Assembly: GCF_000185905.1 (NCBI RefSeq)
Contig: NC_014923.1
Span: 5,975,501-6,039,500, forward strand
Direction: 5' to 3'
Length of the DNA stretch: 64,000 nucleotides
Origin: Mesorhizobium ciceri biovar biserrulae WSM1271
GTDB taxonomy: Bacteria; Pseudomonadota; Alphaproteobacteria; Rhizobiales; Rhizobiaceae
This document shows, one piece after another, positions 47,035 through 56,330 of the stretch (position 1 is its first letter; each line of letters opens with the position of its first letter). The translations under genes were made by a program, and so were the position numbers. A model generated the notes under the pieces. The model saw only the letters and a program-made list of their open reading frames with translations. It was not told the DNA's origin and made no database searches.

Positions 47035-47739
47035 ATGGCTGACGCCCCAAGCTCCAAACGATGGACAAAGGCGACGGTGGCCGTCCTCGCTGAAGATCGG
47101 GACGTCGTCCGGTTCGGAGATCCGTCCTCCGAAGCGGCTTTGCAACTGGGGTTCGATGCCGAGACGCCAGATGATGCTCGCGCATTTGCCACAAATCGGT
47201 TTGCATCAGCATGTCAGTGGCCCAGAGGCTTCTCAAAGTTTCGGCGGAGCCCACGTCGGCCGGAAACAGGCAAGTCCAGCCAATACGCTGAACCAGTTCA
47301 GCCACGCCGCTCTGCGGCGCGGAGAATCACTTTTGCGACGCATATGCTCATCCCGCTGCTGGTCATGTCCGGTTGCCAGCATTTTGACCCCGGGTATGAG
47401 GAGTGGGTGATCCATGCCGGCTCCGGCGCCCTAGTCGCGGCAAGACCAATCGCGGCGCTAGAAGGTGCCCTCATCCCTCATATCGATGGCTTTCGGGTGA
47501 GAAAGGTCTGGAGCCGGGCCGTTGCCATGAATCGGGAGCCGCGTCCCCCAATCGCTCACGTCGATGCGGTTCGGGTGAAGAACACCTGGAGCCGGGCCGT
47601 TCCCATACACCCGAATGGGGAAAGCATCGGGAGCGCCGTCGGCATCATGCCATGCACGAGACCCGCAGCTCGGTATTGCGCCAGCCCCTGCAAGAATCCA
47701 GTGCCACCTCCTTTCAAGGAGAAAATTGATGACCGGTAA
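47035..47739 (+). CDS. Hypothetical protein with a 26-residue tandem repeat
   Basis: A 234-codon frame with ATG at 47035 and a good GAAGAAGG upstream. It starts MADAPSSKRWTKATVAVLAE. Residues about 150-200 contain two 26-residue repeats (IDGFRVRKVWSRAVAM and VDAVRVKNTWSRAVPI), seen in DNA as a 78-base period from 47483 to about 47606. Its last 11 bases overlap the prxS start. No family is recognised and the second half may be non-coding. It lies between a σ54-like promoter and prxS. Confidence 0.4.
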   Translation: MADAPSSKRWTKATVAVLAEDRDVVRFGDPSSEAALQLGFDAETPDDARAFATNRFASACQWPRGFSKFRRSPRRPETGKSSQYAEPVQPRRSAARRITFATHMLIPLLVMSGCQHFDPGYEEWVIHAGSGALVAARPIAALEGALIPHIDGFRVRKVWSRAVAMNREPRPPIAHVDAVRVKNTWSRAVPIHPNGESIGSAVGIMPCTRPAARYCASPCKNPVPPPFKEKIDDR

Positions 47740-48262
47740 AAAGAAGGTTCCCTTCGTCACGTTTCTTACGCGTGTCCGCGATGATTCAGTCCAGGGGCCA
47801 AATCCATACCGCTGGGAAAAAAGAACATCCGACGACTACTTTGCCGGCAAACGGGTCATCCTGTTCTCTCTGCCCGGTGCTTTCACACCGACCTGTTCGA
47901 CCTACCAACTGCCGAATTTCGAAGATCTCTATGCGGAATTCAAGAAGGAGGGAATTGACGCGATCTACTGCCTCTCCGTCAACGATGCCTTTGTCATGAA
48001 TGCATGGGGGAAGTCCTTGGGGTTGCAGAAAGTCGAGCTGATCCCCGACGGTTCAGGCGAGTTCACTCGCAAAATGGGCATGCTGGTTGCCAAGGACAAT
48101 CTCGGCTTCGGTATGCGCTCCTGGCGCTACGCGGCTCTGGTCAATAATGGCGTGGTGGAGCAGTGGTTTGAGGAGGAAGGTTTCTCCGACAACTGCGGGA
48201 CCGACCCCTATGGCGTCTCATCCCCGCAGAACGTCCTTCAAACATTGAAGGACGCTGCATGA
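47729..48262 (+). CDS. prxS: Peroxiredoxin PrxS-like (Prx5/AhpE-type)
   Basis: A 177-residue thiol peroxidase. The peroxidatic cysteine lies in LPGAFTPTCSTYQLP, with LNDAF-type context (SVNDAFVMNAW) and GFGMRSWRYAALV downstream, typical of glutaredoxin-linked Prx5 proteins. The ATG at 47729 has AAGGAGAAAATTG upstream. In Rhizobium etli prxS precedes rpoN2 and is expressed in bacteroids under NifA/σ54 (published); the same order here supports this role in detoxifying peroxides during nitrogen fixation. Confidence 0.92.
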   Translation: MTGKKKVPFVTFLTRVRDDSVQGPNPYRWEKRTSDDYFAGKRVILFSLPGAFTPTCSTYQLPNFEDLYAEFKKEGIDAIYCLSVNDAFVMNAWGKSLGLQKVELIPDGSGEFTRKMGMLVAKDNLGFGMRSWRYAALVNNGVVEQWFEEEGFSDNCGTDPYGVSSPQNVLQTLKDAA

Positions 48263-48431
48263 CCTGGTGCCGAAGATGTGCAGCTGCGTTTGGACGCCAC
48301 TTGCACAAGGGCAAAGCTCTAAAGCGGCGCGTCCGGGATGGTCATTCAAAGGTGACGCGCATGCGAGGCGTCGACCTGTGAGAGATCGAAACCAGCCGCG
48401 GTCAGAGCTTCTTGGACAGGAATAAGTGACC

Positions 48432-49778
48432 ATGAAATCGTCGTTGAGCCTACTTCAGAAACAGTCTCTTGGATTATCGCCTCAACTCATCCAGTCGATT
48501 CGCCTGCTTCAAATGAACATTCCCGAACTGAATCAGTTCGTGGCCCAGGAGCTCGAGAGAAATCCCCTTCTGGAGTATGCGAAGAGACGGGATCTGCCCA
48601 GGCAAGGGAAATCGAGCACCGCGCCTGGCGATCATCGTGCCTTCGAGGAGTTTGTCGCCTTACCAGAAACGTTGCACGACCATGTCGCTTCTCAGATTTC
48701 CTTCACCGCCTTCACGCCGCACGAGCGGCTGATTGCTAATGTGCTTGCGGGACATCTGGATGACACTGGTTGGCTTGGGGCAAGTGCTTCGGAGCTGGCC
48801 GGGAAGCTAAACATCCCGCCGGCCGAAGTGGAACGAGTTTTGGGTATCTTGCAGCACCTCGATCCGCCGGGGATTTTCGCACGATCTCTCGGCGAATGTC
48901 TTGAGATACAGCTGCGCCAGCGAGACCGGTTCGACCCGGCCATGGCGGCTTTGACTGCCAACCTTGACGTGCTTGCGCGACGCGATTTTCGGACTTTGAA
49001 GGTGCGTTGCGGCGTCGACGACGAAGATCTTTTCGACATGCTGCAGGAAATCCGTGCGCTCGACCCCAAGCCCGGAAACGCATTCCACTCGGGCGCGCCG
49101 GAATGCATCGTGCCGGATGTCTGGGCCACTCCCTCGCCCGGAGGTGGATGGCAGATCGAGCCTGATCCGAACACGCAGCCCAAGGTTTTGATCAAACACA
49201 CTTATCTCAAGGAAGTTTCACGCCGAGTCGGCAAAAAATCGAAAGAGATGACATTTCTCAACGAATGCTTACAGAATGCGCTCTGGTTAATCAGCAGCCT
49301 CGATCAGCGCGCCAAGACGATCGTCAAAGTTTCGAACGAAATCGTGCGCCAGCAGCATGCCTTTCTGGAATATGGCGTCGCCCACCTACGGCCCCTCAAT
49401 CTCAAGGCGGTCGCTGACGTGATCAACATGCACGAGTCGACTGTAAGCCGGGTAACGTCGAACAAGTACATGCACACCCCACGTGGAGTGTTCGAGCTCA
49501 AGTACTTTTTCACTGTCGCGATCGCTTCTTCCGAAGGCGGTGACGCGCACTCCGCCGAAGCTGTCCGCCATAGGATCAAAGCAATGGTCGCCGAAGAATC
49601 GTTTGAGAACGTGCTTTCGGACGATGAAATCGCTGACCGGCTCAAGGAAGACGGTATCGATCTCGCTCGCCGCACGGTCGCAAAATATCGCGAGGCGATG
49701 AATGTCCCCTCCTCCATACAACGGCGCCGGGAAAAACGCTTGTGGCACAACGGTAATCAAGGCCTCAGGGCCTCGTGA
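48432..49778 (+). CDS. rpoN: RNA polymerase σ54 factor (symbiotic copy)
   Basis: A 448-residue σ54. Region I (LLQKQSLGLSPQLIQSIRLL) is glutamine-rich and binds activators; the core-binding region and DNA-binding HTH (ESTVSRVTSNKYMHTPRGVF) follow, and the RpoN box ARRTVAKYREAM is intact. ATG at 48432 (MKSSLSLL) is chosen; a GTG two codons earlier is possible. It lies 169 bases after prxS and probably shares its transcript. It directs the -24/-12 promoters seen across the window together with NifA. Confidence 0.97.
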   Translation: MKSSLSLLQKQSLGLSPQLIQSIRLLQMNIPELNQFVAQELERNPLLEYAKRRDLPRQGKSSTAPGDHRAFEEFVALPETLHDHVASQISFTAFTPHERLIANVLAGHLDDTGWLGASASELAGKLNIPPAEVERVLGILQHLDPPGIFARSLGECLEIQLRQRDRFDPAMAALTANLDVLARRDFRTLKVRCGVDDEDLFDMLQEIRALDPKPGNAFHSGAPECIVPDVWATPSPGGGWQIEPDPNTQPKVLIKHTYLKEVSRRVGKKSKEMTFLNECLQNALWLISSLDQRAKTIVKVSNEIVRQQHAFLEYGVAHLRPLNLKAVADVINMHESTVSRVTSNKYMHTPRGVFELKYFFTVAIASSEGGDAHSAEAVRHRIKAMVAEESFENVLSDDEIADRLKEDGIDLARRTVAKYREAMNVPSSIQRRREKRLWHNGNQGLRAS

Positions 49779-49790
49779 CGAACGCGGCGT

Positions 49791-50393
49791 TTAAACCGGT
49801 GTGACGCGTTCTTCACATTCGCCTCTCTCGGGGCCGAAGCAATTTTCGAAATCACTGCATTCCCGACAATTGGGCGCAGTGCACAGCGAAAACCCTTCGG
49901 CCTCGCAGAGTTTGCGGTAAAAGTACTTCTTCCATTTCATATTTTGGGTGTTGCCGGCCGCCAGCGTCGGAAAGTGTGTGGCAAGAAGGCGGTTGAGCTC
50001 GGCCCGGTCGGGAAGCCCAAGGTCCTGCCACAGATGGCCATCATGCATGGCGCGCCGGGCGAGGATCTTAGCGAAGCGGGCGCTCGCCGGATGGCTCGCC
50101 CGGGCATGTGCCAGTAGCAGGCCGCGCAGAAGTTCTTCCTCTATACCCGGCTCAACATCGCTGACGTCTGCCGAGGCGAATGCTGCCATCGCGGTACCAG
50201 GGAAACTGCGGGGCAAGACCTCGCGCAGCTCGGCAAGCGAAAGGCCTGTTGACTCCGCCACTGTCGTGCCAGCCTCGACCTCCTTGAACGCACAGGAGAA
50301 GACGCAGGCAAGCACATGTTCGTCGAACTCCTTCTCCGGCTGGATCGTCGGCCATTGGCCGGTGCCGATATGCGCATCGTTTTGACCGGACAT
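49791..50393 (-). CDS. nifQ: NifQ, molybdenum donor for FeMo-cofactor
   Basis: A 200-residue protein with the NifQ C-terminal cluster-binding motif C-x4-C-x2-C-x5-C in CTAPNCRECSDFENC. It supplies molybdenum, as a Mo-Fe-S cluster, to NifEN/NifH. It converges with rpoN, only 12 bases apart. It is on the same strand as the P450 operon, 433 bases downstream of its last gene. Confidence 0.96.
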   Translation of the reverse strand: MSGQNDAHIGTGQWPTIQPEKEFDEHVLACVFSCAFKEVEAGTTVAESTGLSLAELREVLPRSFPGTAMAAFASADVSDVEPGIEEELLRGLLLAHARASHPASARFAKILARRAMHDGHLWQDLGLPDRAELNRLLATHFPTLAAGNTQNMKWKKYFYRKLCEAEGFSLCTAPNCRECSDFENCFGPERGECEERVTPV

Positions 50394-50462
50394 GTTCCGT
50401 TCTCCTGGTCTGTGCCTTCACGCAGCACTCTGCCGAGCGCAACGCGGGTCAGTCAGTCTTTC

Positions 50463-50478
50463 GGGCACACGTGTGCCC
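50463..50478. promoter_or_regulatory. Perfect 16-base palindrome upstream of nifQ
   Basis: GGGCACACGTGTGCCC, about 70 bases before the nifQ ATG. It overlaps a GG-N10-GC pattern, so it could be an operator or a poor -24/-12 element. 50480-50826 holds no supported gene. Confidence 0.5.
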
Positions 50479-50826
50479 AGGCTCGTGCCCAATGGAGCGG
50501 TCGACGAAATCGACCGCCTTGATCATGCAATTGAGCTCGCCTTGAAACGCGTCCTGCAGCCTGTCGGCAGGCGAGAATTTCACCCAGGACACGACGCCGT
50601 GAAATTGGCTGACGGCGCGAGCAGGTCCTGAAGCGACGGGTTAGCCGTGAAGGCTCGCCCGTCGGCAGGCGAGATAGTGGGGAACCCCATCTGGGGCCGT
50701 CCAGGTGACGGCAGCGCCACTCATCGAAAGCACGCCAAGTTCCGTTCATGAACGTGCCATTTGAAATCGTTTATGCCGAGTGGAACGAAAAAGAAGCTGC
50801 GGCACGAAGTTGGACCCCTTATGAAT

Positions 50827-51879
50827 TCAAACGCGCGCATAACCCAGCGCCTTGTTGATTGCGGGAATGATCTTGTCTCCCCAGAGTTCGATCTGGCGCA
50901 GCATTAGCTTTTGGTCGAAATCCCCCAACTGGGTCTGGATAGCGATCTGATCCGGATTCAGAATGTCGATCTCTTCCAGCAAGCGATCAATCACGCGATT
51001 CACACTGCCGATCGGCAGGTTGTTGCGCATTGCCCCGAAGGACAGATCCTGCTGGGTGGGCGTTTCCTGCAGCAGATAGCCGTCGTGGCTCTGCTGCCGG
51101 CGCTGATGCAGCGCCTCGGACAGGCGGCGCTGGAAACGGGCGTTGTCGAGATAGCTTTTGATCTCCTCCTCGTCATCGCTGGCGTAGCAGCAACGCAACA
51201 GCGATATCCTGGCGTCCGTCACATTCCTGTCCTCGGAAGCCGCCGCCTCCTTGATTGCTCCGCGCAACGTGCTCAAGCTCGCCAGGCCGTCGTGGAATGC
51301 GGTGACAAAGAAATTGTGACCCTCTCGGTAGGCCCGTTTCATGCGGGCCGGCCCGCCGGCCATCCAGATGGGCGGTGCCGGCCTTTGGACGGTGGATACT
51401 GAAATCGCTGTCGGGGGTATTTTCTCATAGTGGCCATCGTGCTCGAAGATGTTCTGGTTGAGACCCTTCAAAAGGATATCGAGGTGTTCCGAAAAGATGG
51501 CCGGCGCCTCATCGATACTGACGCCGAAGCGCTCGAACTCGAACTGTTGGTATCCAGAGCCGACGCCGAGTTCCAGGCGACCGTTCGCAAGGATATCGGC
51601 GAATCCGATCTCGGAGAGCAGACGCTGCGGTTTGTAGAGCGGCAGAACGCAGACGGCAGTGCCGAGGCGAATGGTGCTCGTCACTCCGGCGCAGTGGGCC
51701 ACCATCATCAACGGCGACGGGATCAGGCTGTAGTTGTTGAAGTGGTGTTCTGCGAACCAGGCTGTGCCGAAGCCGGCCTGTTCCGAAACGATGGCCTGTT
51801 CGATCGAGTTTCGGATAACGATCTCGGGGGATTGATGATACCCACGTTGGGCGGCCAGGATGAAGGTGGCGAATTCCAC
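50827..51879 (-). CDS. Luciferase-like (LLM) flavin-dependent oxidoreductase
   Basis: A 350-residue TIM-barrel oxidoreductase of the bacterial luciferase family. AWFAEHHFNNYSLIPSPLMM, RLGTAVCVLPLYKP and ELGVGSGYQQFEFERFG are family motifs. It uses reduced flavin and oxygen to oxidise a small substrate. It is comparable to y4vJ of pNGR234a, which lies in the same gene order with a tandem SDR and a P450. Last gene of the P450 operon, 263 bases after the SDR gene. Confidence 0.9.
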   Translation of the reverse strand: MEFATFILAAQRGYHQSPEIVIRNSIEQAIVSEQAGFGTAWFAEHHFNNYSLIPSPLMMVAHCAGVTSTIRLGTAVCVLPLYKPQRLLSEIGFADILANGRLELGVGSGYQQFEFERFGVSIDEAPAIFSEHLDILLKGLNQNIFEHDGHYEKIPPTAISVSTVQRPAPPIWMAGGPARMKRAYREGHNFFVTAFHDGLASLSTLRGAIKEAAASEDRNVTDARISLLRCCYASDDEEEIKSYLDNARFQRRLSEALHQRRQQSHDGYLLQETPTQQDLSFGAMRNNLPIGSVNRVIDRLLEEIDILNPDQIAIQTQLGDFDQKLMLRQIELWGDKIIPAINKALGYARV

Positions 51880-52142
51880 TATGTTTCCTTGTTTGCTGAT
51901 GGTGGCGAATTTGGAACTGCGCTCATCCGAGACACGCGATTGCCTCGGATCGGGCGCCTGGCAGGGGCATAGTGTTACGATAAGCAGTTTTGCGATCCGC
52001 GGTTGCAGGCACGCGCGAGAGCCCCCATACCGAGGGACGTTGCCCCGCCGACATCTTGGATCGGGGCCGCGCCGCGGGCGCGTCCCAAGCCAGGGTCTCC
52101 GCTTTCATGGACGGCGCCCGGTTGCGTAGCGATGGTCGACGT

Positions 52143-53744
52143 TCAAACACCCGCCTCCGCAAAGCATTCGTCGTAGAGTTCGCTGGCGTTTCCTGCGTCA
52201 CCGAACGCGGTCCAGCCGCCGTCCACATAGAGGATCGAGCCGTTGATGTATGAGGCGTCGGAGGAAGCCAGGAAAAACGCTGCATCTGCAACGTCTTCCG
52301 GCCTTCCCATCCTGCCCAAAGGGATCCGTCGGCCGATCGTTGCCAAGTCGATATGGCCGGTTTTCGCCAACTCGCTAATGGCGGGAGTGCGGATATAGCC
52401 AGGAGCGACGGTGGCTGTGCGAATGCCGGCGGGCCCCAGTTCGGCCGCCATGCATCGGGTCAGCATGTCCATCGCCGCCTTCGAGGCACCGTAGGCGTGA
52501 CGCGGCGCGAAGGGCAGAAAACTGTTGATCGATCCGAGGTTGAGGATCACGCCGCCAGGGCGCATTGCTTTGATCGCTTCACGCGCGCAAATGAAGGCGC
52601 CAGTGAGATTGACATGCAGGACACGTTCGATGTCTGCAGGCATTTGTTCGATCCCAGCCACAAAAGTGTCGACGACAGAAGCACCGTTGACGAGGATATC
52701 GACGCCCCCGAAGCGCTCCCTCAGTTCCTCAAACAGCGCCACCACCTCGGCCTCGACGGCCACATCTACCGATTTCGCGATGTTCTTTCCGCCAAGCAGT
52801 GCAGCCAGGAGCGTTGCCGCGGTGCGGTCTTTATCGGCGATCACGACGGTATCACCATTCGCGGCAAAACGGCGAGCAACGGCGGCGCCTATACCGTTCG
52901 CACCACCCGTGACGAGCACCACTCGCGCGTCGGCGCGTTGGGCCGGACAGGAGAGTTCGCTTAGGGGAACGCCTTCCACCTCAGGGCAGGCATCCCCAGG
53001 TTGGTTGAATGACATCCAGCCGCCGTCGACCGCCAGCACGGATCCCGTGACGTAGTGCGCCTGTGCGCTTGCCAGAAAACGCACAGCCCGGGCGATCTCG
53101 TCGGGCCGAGCCATGCGCCCCATTGGCACGCGACGGCGCATCGCCGAGAGGTCCATTTTGCCTGCTCGTTCCAGCTCTGCAGTCATAGGCGTGCGCACGC
53201 AGCCCGGCGCTACCGCCGTCACGCGGATGCCGCGAGAAGCCCATTCGCATGCAAGCGACTTTGTCAACGAGATCAGGCCTGCTTTCGAGGCTGCGTAGGC
53301 ATGGCGTCTGGGATTGCTGGCCACGCCCGACATCGAAGCGACGTTGACGATGGCACCTCCCGGCCTCATGCGCCTCGCCGCCTCGCGCGCCATGAGGAAC
53401 GGCCCAATCAGGTTTACTGCCAGGCGGCGTCGGAAGGCGTCGACATCGGTGTCGACAGTGGCAGCCACATTGGGTCCCACCGCGGCGTTGTTGATGAGGA
53501 CGTCGATCTGCCCGAACTGTGCTTCGACCCGGCCATAGAGCGCGAGGATATCTCCCTCTCGCGAGACATCGCACTCGAGGCCAAGGTGCTGCTCGCCGAG
53601 ATCGCGGGCCAGTTCAAACACGCCGCTCCCAGGAAGGTCCACCGCAACGATAGTGTCTTGATCTGCGGCAAGAACATCGACCAGGGCACGGCCGATTCCG
53701 CCCGCGGCGCCTGTTATGATGACGACCCGTCCTGCATGCTTCAT
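52143..53744 (-). CDS. Tandem short-chain dehydrogenase fusion
   Basis: A 533-residue protein made of two complete SDR domains. Domain 1 (about 5-245) has TGAAGGIG, NNAA and Y-x3-K in YAASK. Domain 2 (about 275-515) has TGGANGIG, NGAS (degenerate NNAG) and YGASK. Both keep the catalytic S-Y-K set. The linker is about 25 residues. It resembles the double SDR y4vI of pNGR234a. It likely oxidises or reduces the same compound acted on by the P450. It lies downstream of the ferredoxin fusion across a 369-base gap. Confidence 0.93.
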   Translation of the reverse strand: MKHAGRVVIITGAAGGIGRALVDVLAADQDTIVAVDLPGSGVFELARDLGEQHLGLECDVSREGDILALYGRVEAQFGQIDVLINNAAVGPNVAATVDTDVDAFRRRLAVNLIGPFLMAREAARRMRPGGAIVNVASMSGVASNPRRHAYAASKAGLISLTKSLACEWASRGIRVTAVAPGCVRTPMTAELERAGKMDLSAMRRRVPMGRMARPDEIARAVRFLASAQAHYVTGSVLAVDGGWMSFNQPGDACPEVEGVPLSELSCPAQRADARVVLVTGGANGIGAAVARRFAANGDTVVIADKDRTAATLLAALLGGKNIAKSVDVAVEAEVVALFEELRERFGGVDILVNGASVVDTFVAGIEQMPADIERVLHVNLTGAFICAREAIKAMRPGGVILNLGSINSFLPFAPRHAYGASKAAMDMLTRCMAAELGPAGIRTATVAPGYIRTPAISELAKTGHIDLATIGRRIPLGRMGRPEDVADAAFFLASSDASYINGSILYVDGGWTAFGDAGNASELYDECFAEAGV

Positions 53745-54113
53745 GGGAACTTTCTCCAGGAGTCTCTGAATTCTCTGTCCTCGACGTGGTGCGGCGGAAT
53801 GGTGCGCCCCCGTAGAGCACCCTGTGCTGGTGCCGGTCGCGTGCGTTCCCAGACAGGCGTCCTCCCCATTGGCTGCGATCCAACTCTCGGTTGGATAGCC
53901 GAATGTGTGTCCGACGCCTCAAGCACAGGTGCTTGCCTCGATGAGCGGCTCTGCCAAAGTCCAGCAAATCGATGTAGACCGGCCTCGGCGCGCTCGTGGC
54001 CTCAGACCAGAGCGCTGTCGCGGTCACGCTGTCGCGGGGCAGAAAGGCTACCCTGGCGGCCGCATCTTTACCGCGCAGGGTGTCGCTAAGCTTGCTGTGG
54101 CGTAGCAGAGTTG
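53745..54113. other. Gap inside the P450 operon
   Basis: A minus-strand frame beginning ATG at 54117 overlaps the previous stop and stays open through this gap into the SDR gene, but has no family and mirrors no known protein. It may be a relic of a deleted gene. Confidence 0.35.
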
Positions 54114-54980
54114 TCATAAATTATCGTCCCACCGATGTGTTTTCCCGTTCGGAGCTGGGAACGCATTATCGCGAGAAGCAACGCGATGCTTTCCGATCGC
54201 GTAGACCGGATCGTTCGGATACGGTGCTCCAATCGGCTGTCGCGGGCCGAACCGTTCGGTCTCAAGCACCGCAGCTGGGACCTGCTCCTCGAGCCAATCG
54301 TAGACGACGGTCCGATCGGCAATCCGCCACTCGCCTGCCCTCTTTTGAAACAGATCGCAGTAGCGCCCGCTTAGCAGCATCTGGCGCATTTCTCCGTCTT
54401 TGTCCGGTCCGCGTTGCAGCGCGGTGAAATAGCTCTCGACTGCGGCCTGAGCCGGTTTGATGAATTCGACAAGGACGTTCGTGATCTGATGGATGTTGCG
54501 CGGTCCGGTCTTGAACACACCGAGCGCAAACCGAATGAAGCCCTCGGCCGAGCCGCGATAGGCCCCGTGATTGTCATGTGCATCAGGCCAGTAGGCGCTA
54601 CGCAGCGCTGCCTCATCGGCGCGGTCTATCCCGCGGCAGTACCGATACAGACAGTCGCGGATCGCCTCACGGTCGAGTAGTTCGGTAGTTTTTGCGTGGT
54701 CCATAGTCGCAAATTCCGGGGTTCTGAGTTGTTCCGGGAGCGGAGTCTTCCGTTTGCGCGTGGCCTCGGCTACTAGGCGCGCAGCAGGCGGATCGTCTAT
54801 TTCCAGCGCTAGTTCGGGGCAGGATCGCACCCCATCTGCCGCAAGCAGTTGCTCCCCATCCGCAACATCAATGTCGCCAGGTAGGATGTAGCCCGCCTCA
54901 TCCAGCTTGAAGACTGCCGGCGCTCGCGCCGAGCATTGCGCATGACCCTGGCACCTGGCTTTGTGAACGATAATGCGCAC
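54114..54980 (-). CDS. Ferredoxin-SnoaL fusion protein
   Basis: Residues about 1-65 form a P450-type [3Fe-4S] ferredoxin (CQGHAQCSARAPAVF, then SCPELALEI). After a basic linker, residues about 95-240 form a SnoaL-like/NTF2-fold domain (REAIRDCLYRYCRGIDRADE, then HDNHGAYRGSAEGF). A GTG at 54980, two bases after the P450 stop and behind GGGAAG, gives 288 residues and starts directly at the ferredoxin. The ferredoxin probably feeds electrons to the P450 and the SnoaL domain probably acts on its product as a hydroxylase, isomerase or cyclase. The fusion is unusual. A longer in-frame ORF overlaps the P450 gene and is unlikely. Confidence 0.85.
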   Translation of the reverse strand: MRIIVHKARCQGHAQCSARAPAVFKLDEAGYILPGDIDVADGEQLLAADGVRSCPELALEIDDPPAARLVAEATRKRKTPLPEQLRTPEFATMDHAKTTELLDREAIRDCLYRYCRGIDRADEAALRSAYWPDAHDNHGAYRGSAEGFIRFALGVFKTGPRNIHQITNVLVEFIKPAQAAVESYFTALQRGPDKDGEMRQMLLSGRYCDLFQKRAGEWRIADRTVVYDWLEEQVPAAVLETERFGPRQPIGAPYPNDPVYAIGKHRVASRDNAFPAPNGKTHRWDDNL

Positions 54981-54982
54981 GG

Positions 54983-56239
54983 CTACTTCCCACGTATGTG
55001 CCCAGTTCCGCGCGGCCTTGGTCGAGCCCAATCCAGGACCAGATTTTCGATCCCGAACACATGGCCGCCATGGGTGATGGGTGCTGTTGCCTCCTTGATC
55101 CGAAAGGGCGGTATGCGCGCCATCCACTCCTCCAGCCCAACGACAATTTCCCGCCGGGCGAGATGAGAGCCAAGGCAGCGGTGGGGACCATAGCCAAAGG
55201 CGGCGTGAGGGTTGCCCTCTCGCGTCAGATCGACCGTGTTGGGGGCCTCAAATTCCGTGGGGTCACGATTTGCAATCATCGTGGCGCAGGAAACAAAGTC
55301 TCCCTTGCGGATCGGCGCGCCTTTGAAATCGATATCTTTCCGTGCCACACGGATCATCTGAACGCTCGGATAGGCGCGCAGCAACTCTTCGGCTGCGAGC
55401 ACAATCCGGTCCGGTTCGTTCCGCAGCAATTCCTGATCTTCGAGGTTGCGCGCGAGATAGGCCAAGTCGAAGCCAATGGCTGCAGCGACGGTGTCGAGCC
55501 CCGCAACGAAGGTAAGCACGCCAATGCCACGGACCTCCTGGTCCGTCAGCCCGCGACCCTCGACCTGTGCATGCACGATGAAGCTCATGAAGTCGTCGAC
55601 GGGCTCTTTGCGGCGCATGGCCGCCAGTTCGTCGATGAACGCCACAATAGTCCGAGCAGCCGCCGGCCGTCTCAGATCGTCGCCGTGGAGCAGATCTTTC
55701 GCCCAGCCGACAAATGTATCGAGACGGTGATCCGGCAGTCCGAGAAAGCGAAGGAAGATGTTGACCGCGAAGGGAAAGGCGAAATCCTTCATCACGTCGC
55801 AGCTCGTGCCCCGCGAGGCGATGCTGTCGATGAGCGTTATCGCTCGCTCGCGGATAGTTGGTTCAAATTCCGCTACACGCTGTGGCGAAAGCAGCGGATT
55901 GAGCAGTGAGCGAAAGACTCCATGGTACGGTGGATCGAGTTCGAGCGGGATCATCGGCCAGTCTTCGCCCAATGCAGATGCGAAGATGCTGCGATGACTG
56001 GAAAAGACTTCGGTCTCCTGCAGCACCCGGCGCTGATCTGCCGCGCGAGTGATGACCCAAGTACCCTGTCCGGCCCGCGTGTTCCAAGGCGAATAAAAGA
56101 TCGGCGGCCCGGCATGCACGCAAGCGACTGCTGCGTGCGGATCGCCGTTGGGCGTCGGGGACATGCATGGCGAGGTAAAAAGACTGAAGTCGCCCACCAT
56201 TTCCGGGGGGACATGATCTGGAACCGGGTTGGCTACCAT
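54983..56239 (-). CDS. Cytochrome P450 (CYP127-like)
   Basis: A 418-residue soluble bacterial P450. The heme loop FGYGPHRCLGSHLARRE holds the cysteine ligand, E-L-L-R is the K-helix ExxR, and the I-helix reads FVAGLDTVAAAI with the usual acid-threonine pair. It starts MVANPVPDHVPPEM. Rhizobial symbiotic P450s of this type (y4vG, CYP127A) are expressed in bacteroids; the natural substrate is not established. It is the first gene of the operon that continues with the ferredoxin-SnoaL, SDR and LLM genes. A -24/-12 promoter lies about 95 bases upstream. Confidence 0.93.
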   Translation of the reverse strand: MVANPVPDHVPPEMVGDFSLFTSPCMSPTPNGDPHAAVACVHAGPPIFYSPWNTRAGQGTWVITRAADQRRVLQETEVFSSHRSIFASALGEDWPMIPLELDPPYHGVFRSLLNPLLSPQRVAEFEPTIRERAITLIDSIASRGTSCDVMKDFAFPFAVNIFLRFLGLPDHRLDTFVGWAKDLLHGDDLRRPAAARTIVAFIDELAAMRRKEPVDDFMSFIVHAQVEGRGLTDQEVRGIGVLTFVAGLDTVAAAIGFDLAYLARNLEDQELLRNEPDRIVLAAEELLRAYPSVQMIRVARKDIDFKGAPIRKGDFVSCATMIANRDPTEFEAPNTVDLTREGNPHAAFGYGPHRCLGSHLARREIVVGLEEWMARIPPFRIKEATAPITHGGHVFGIENLVLDWARPRPRGTGHIRGK

Positions 56240-56330
56240 TTGGTTCTCCTGCGTTCAGGCGTTTACGCGCTCGACTGAGATACCGCTGAGCTGCGTGACG
56301 CACTGCCGACATCGCCTCAGATGACATTGA

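Noticed and set aside
51430..51972. Plus-strand 180-codon ORF opposite the LLM gene
   Set aside because: Mirror frame of a clear luciferase-like coding sequence.
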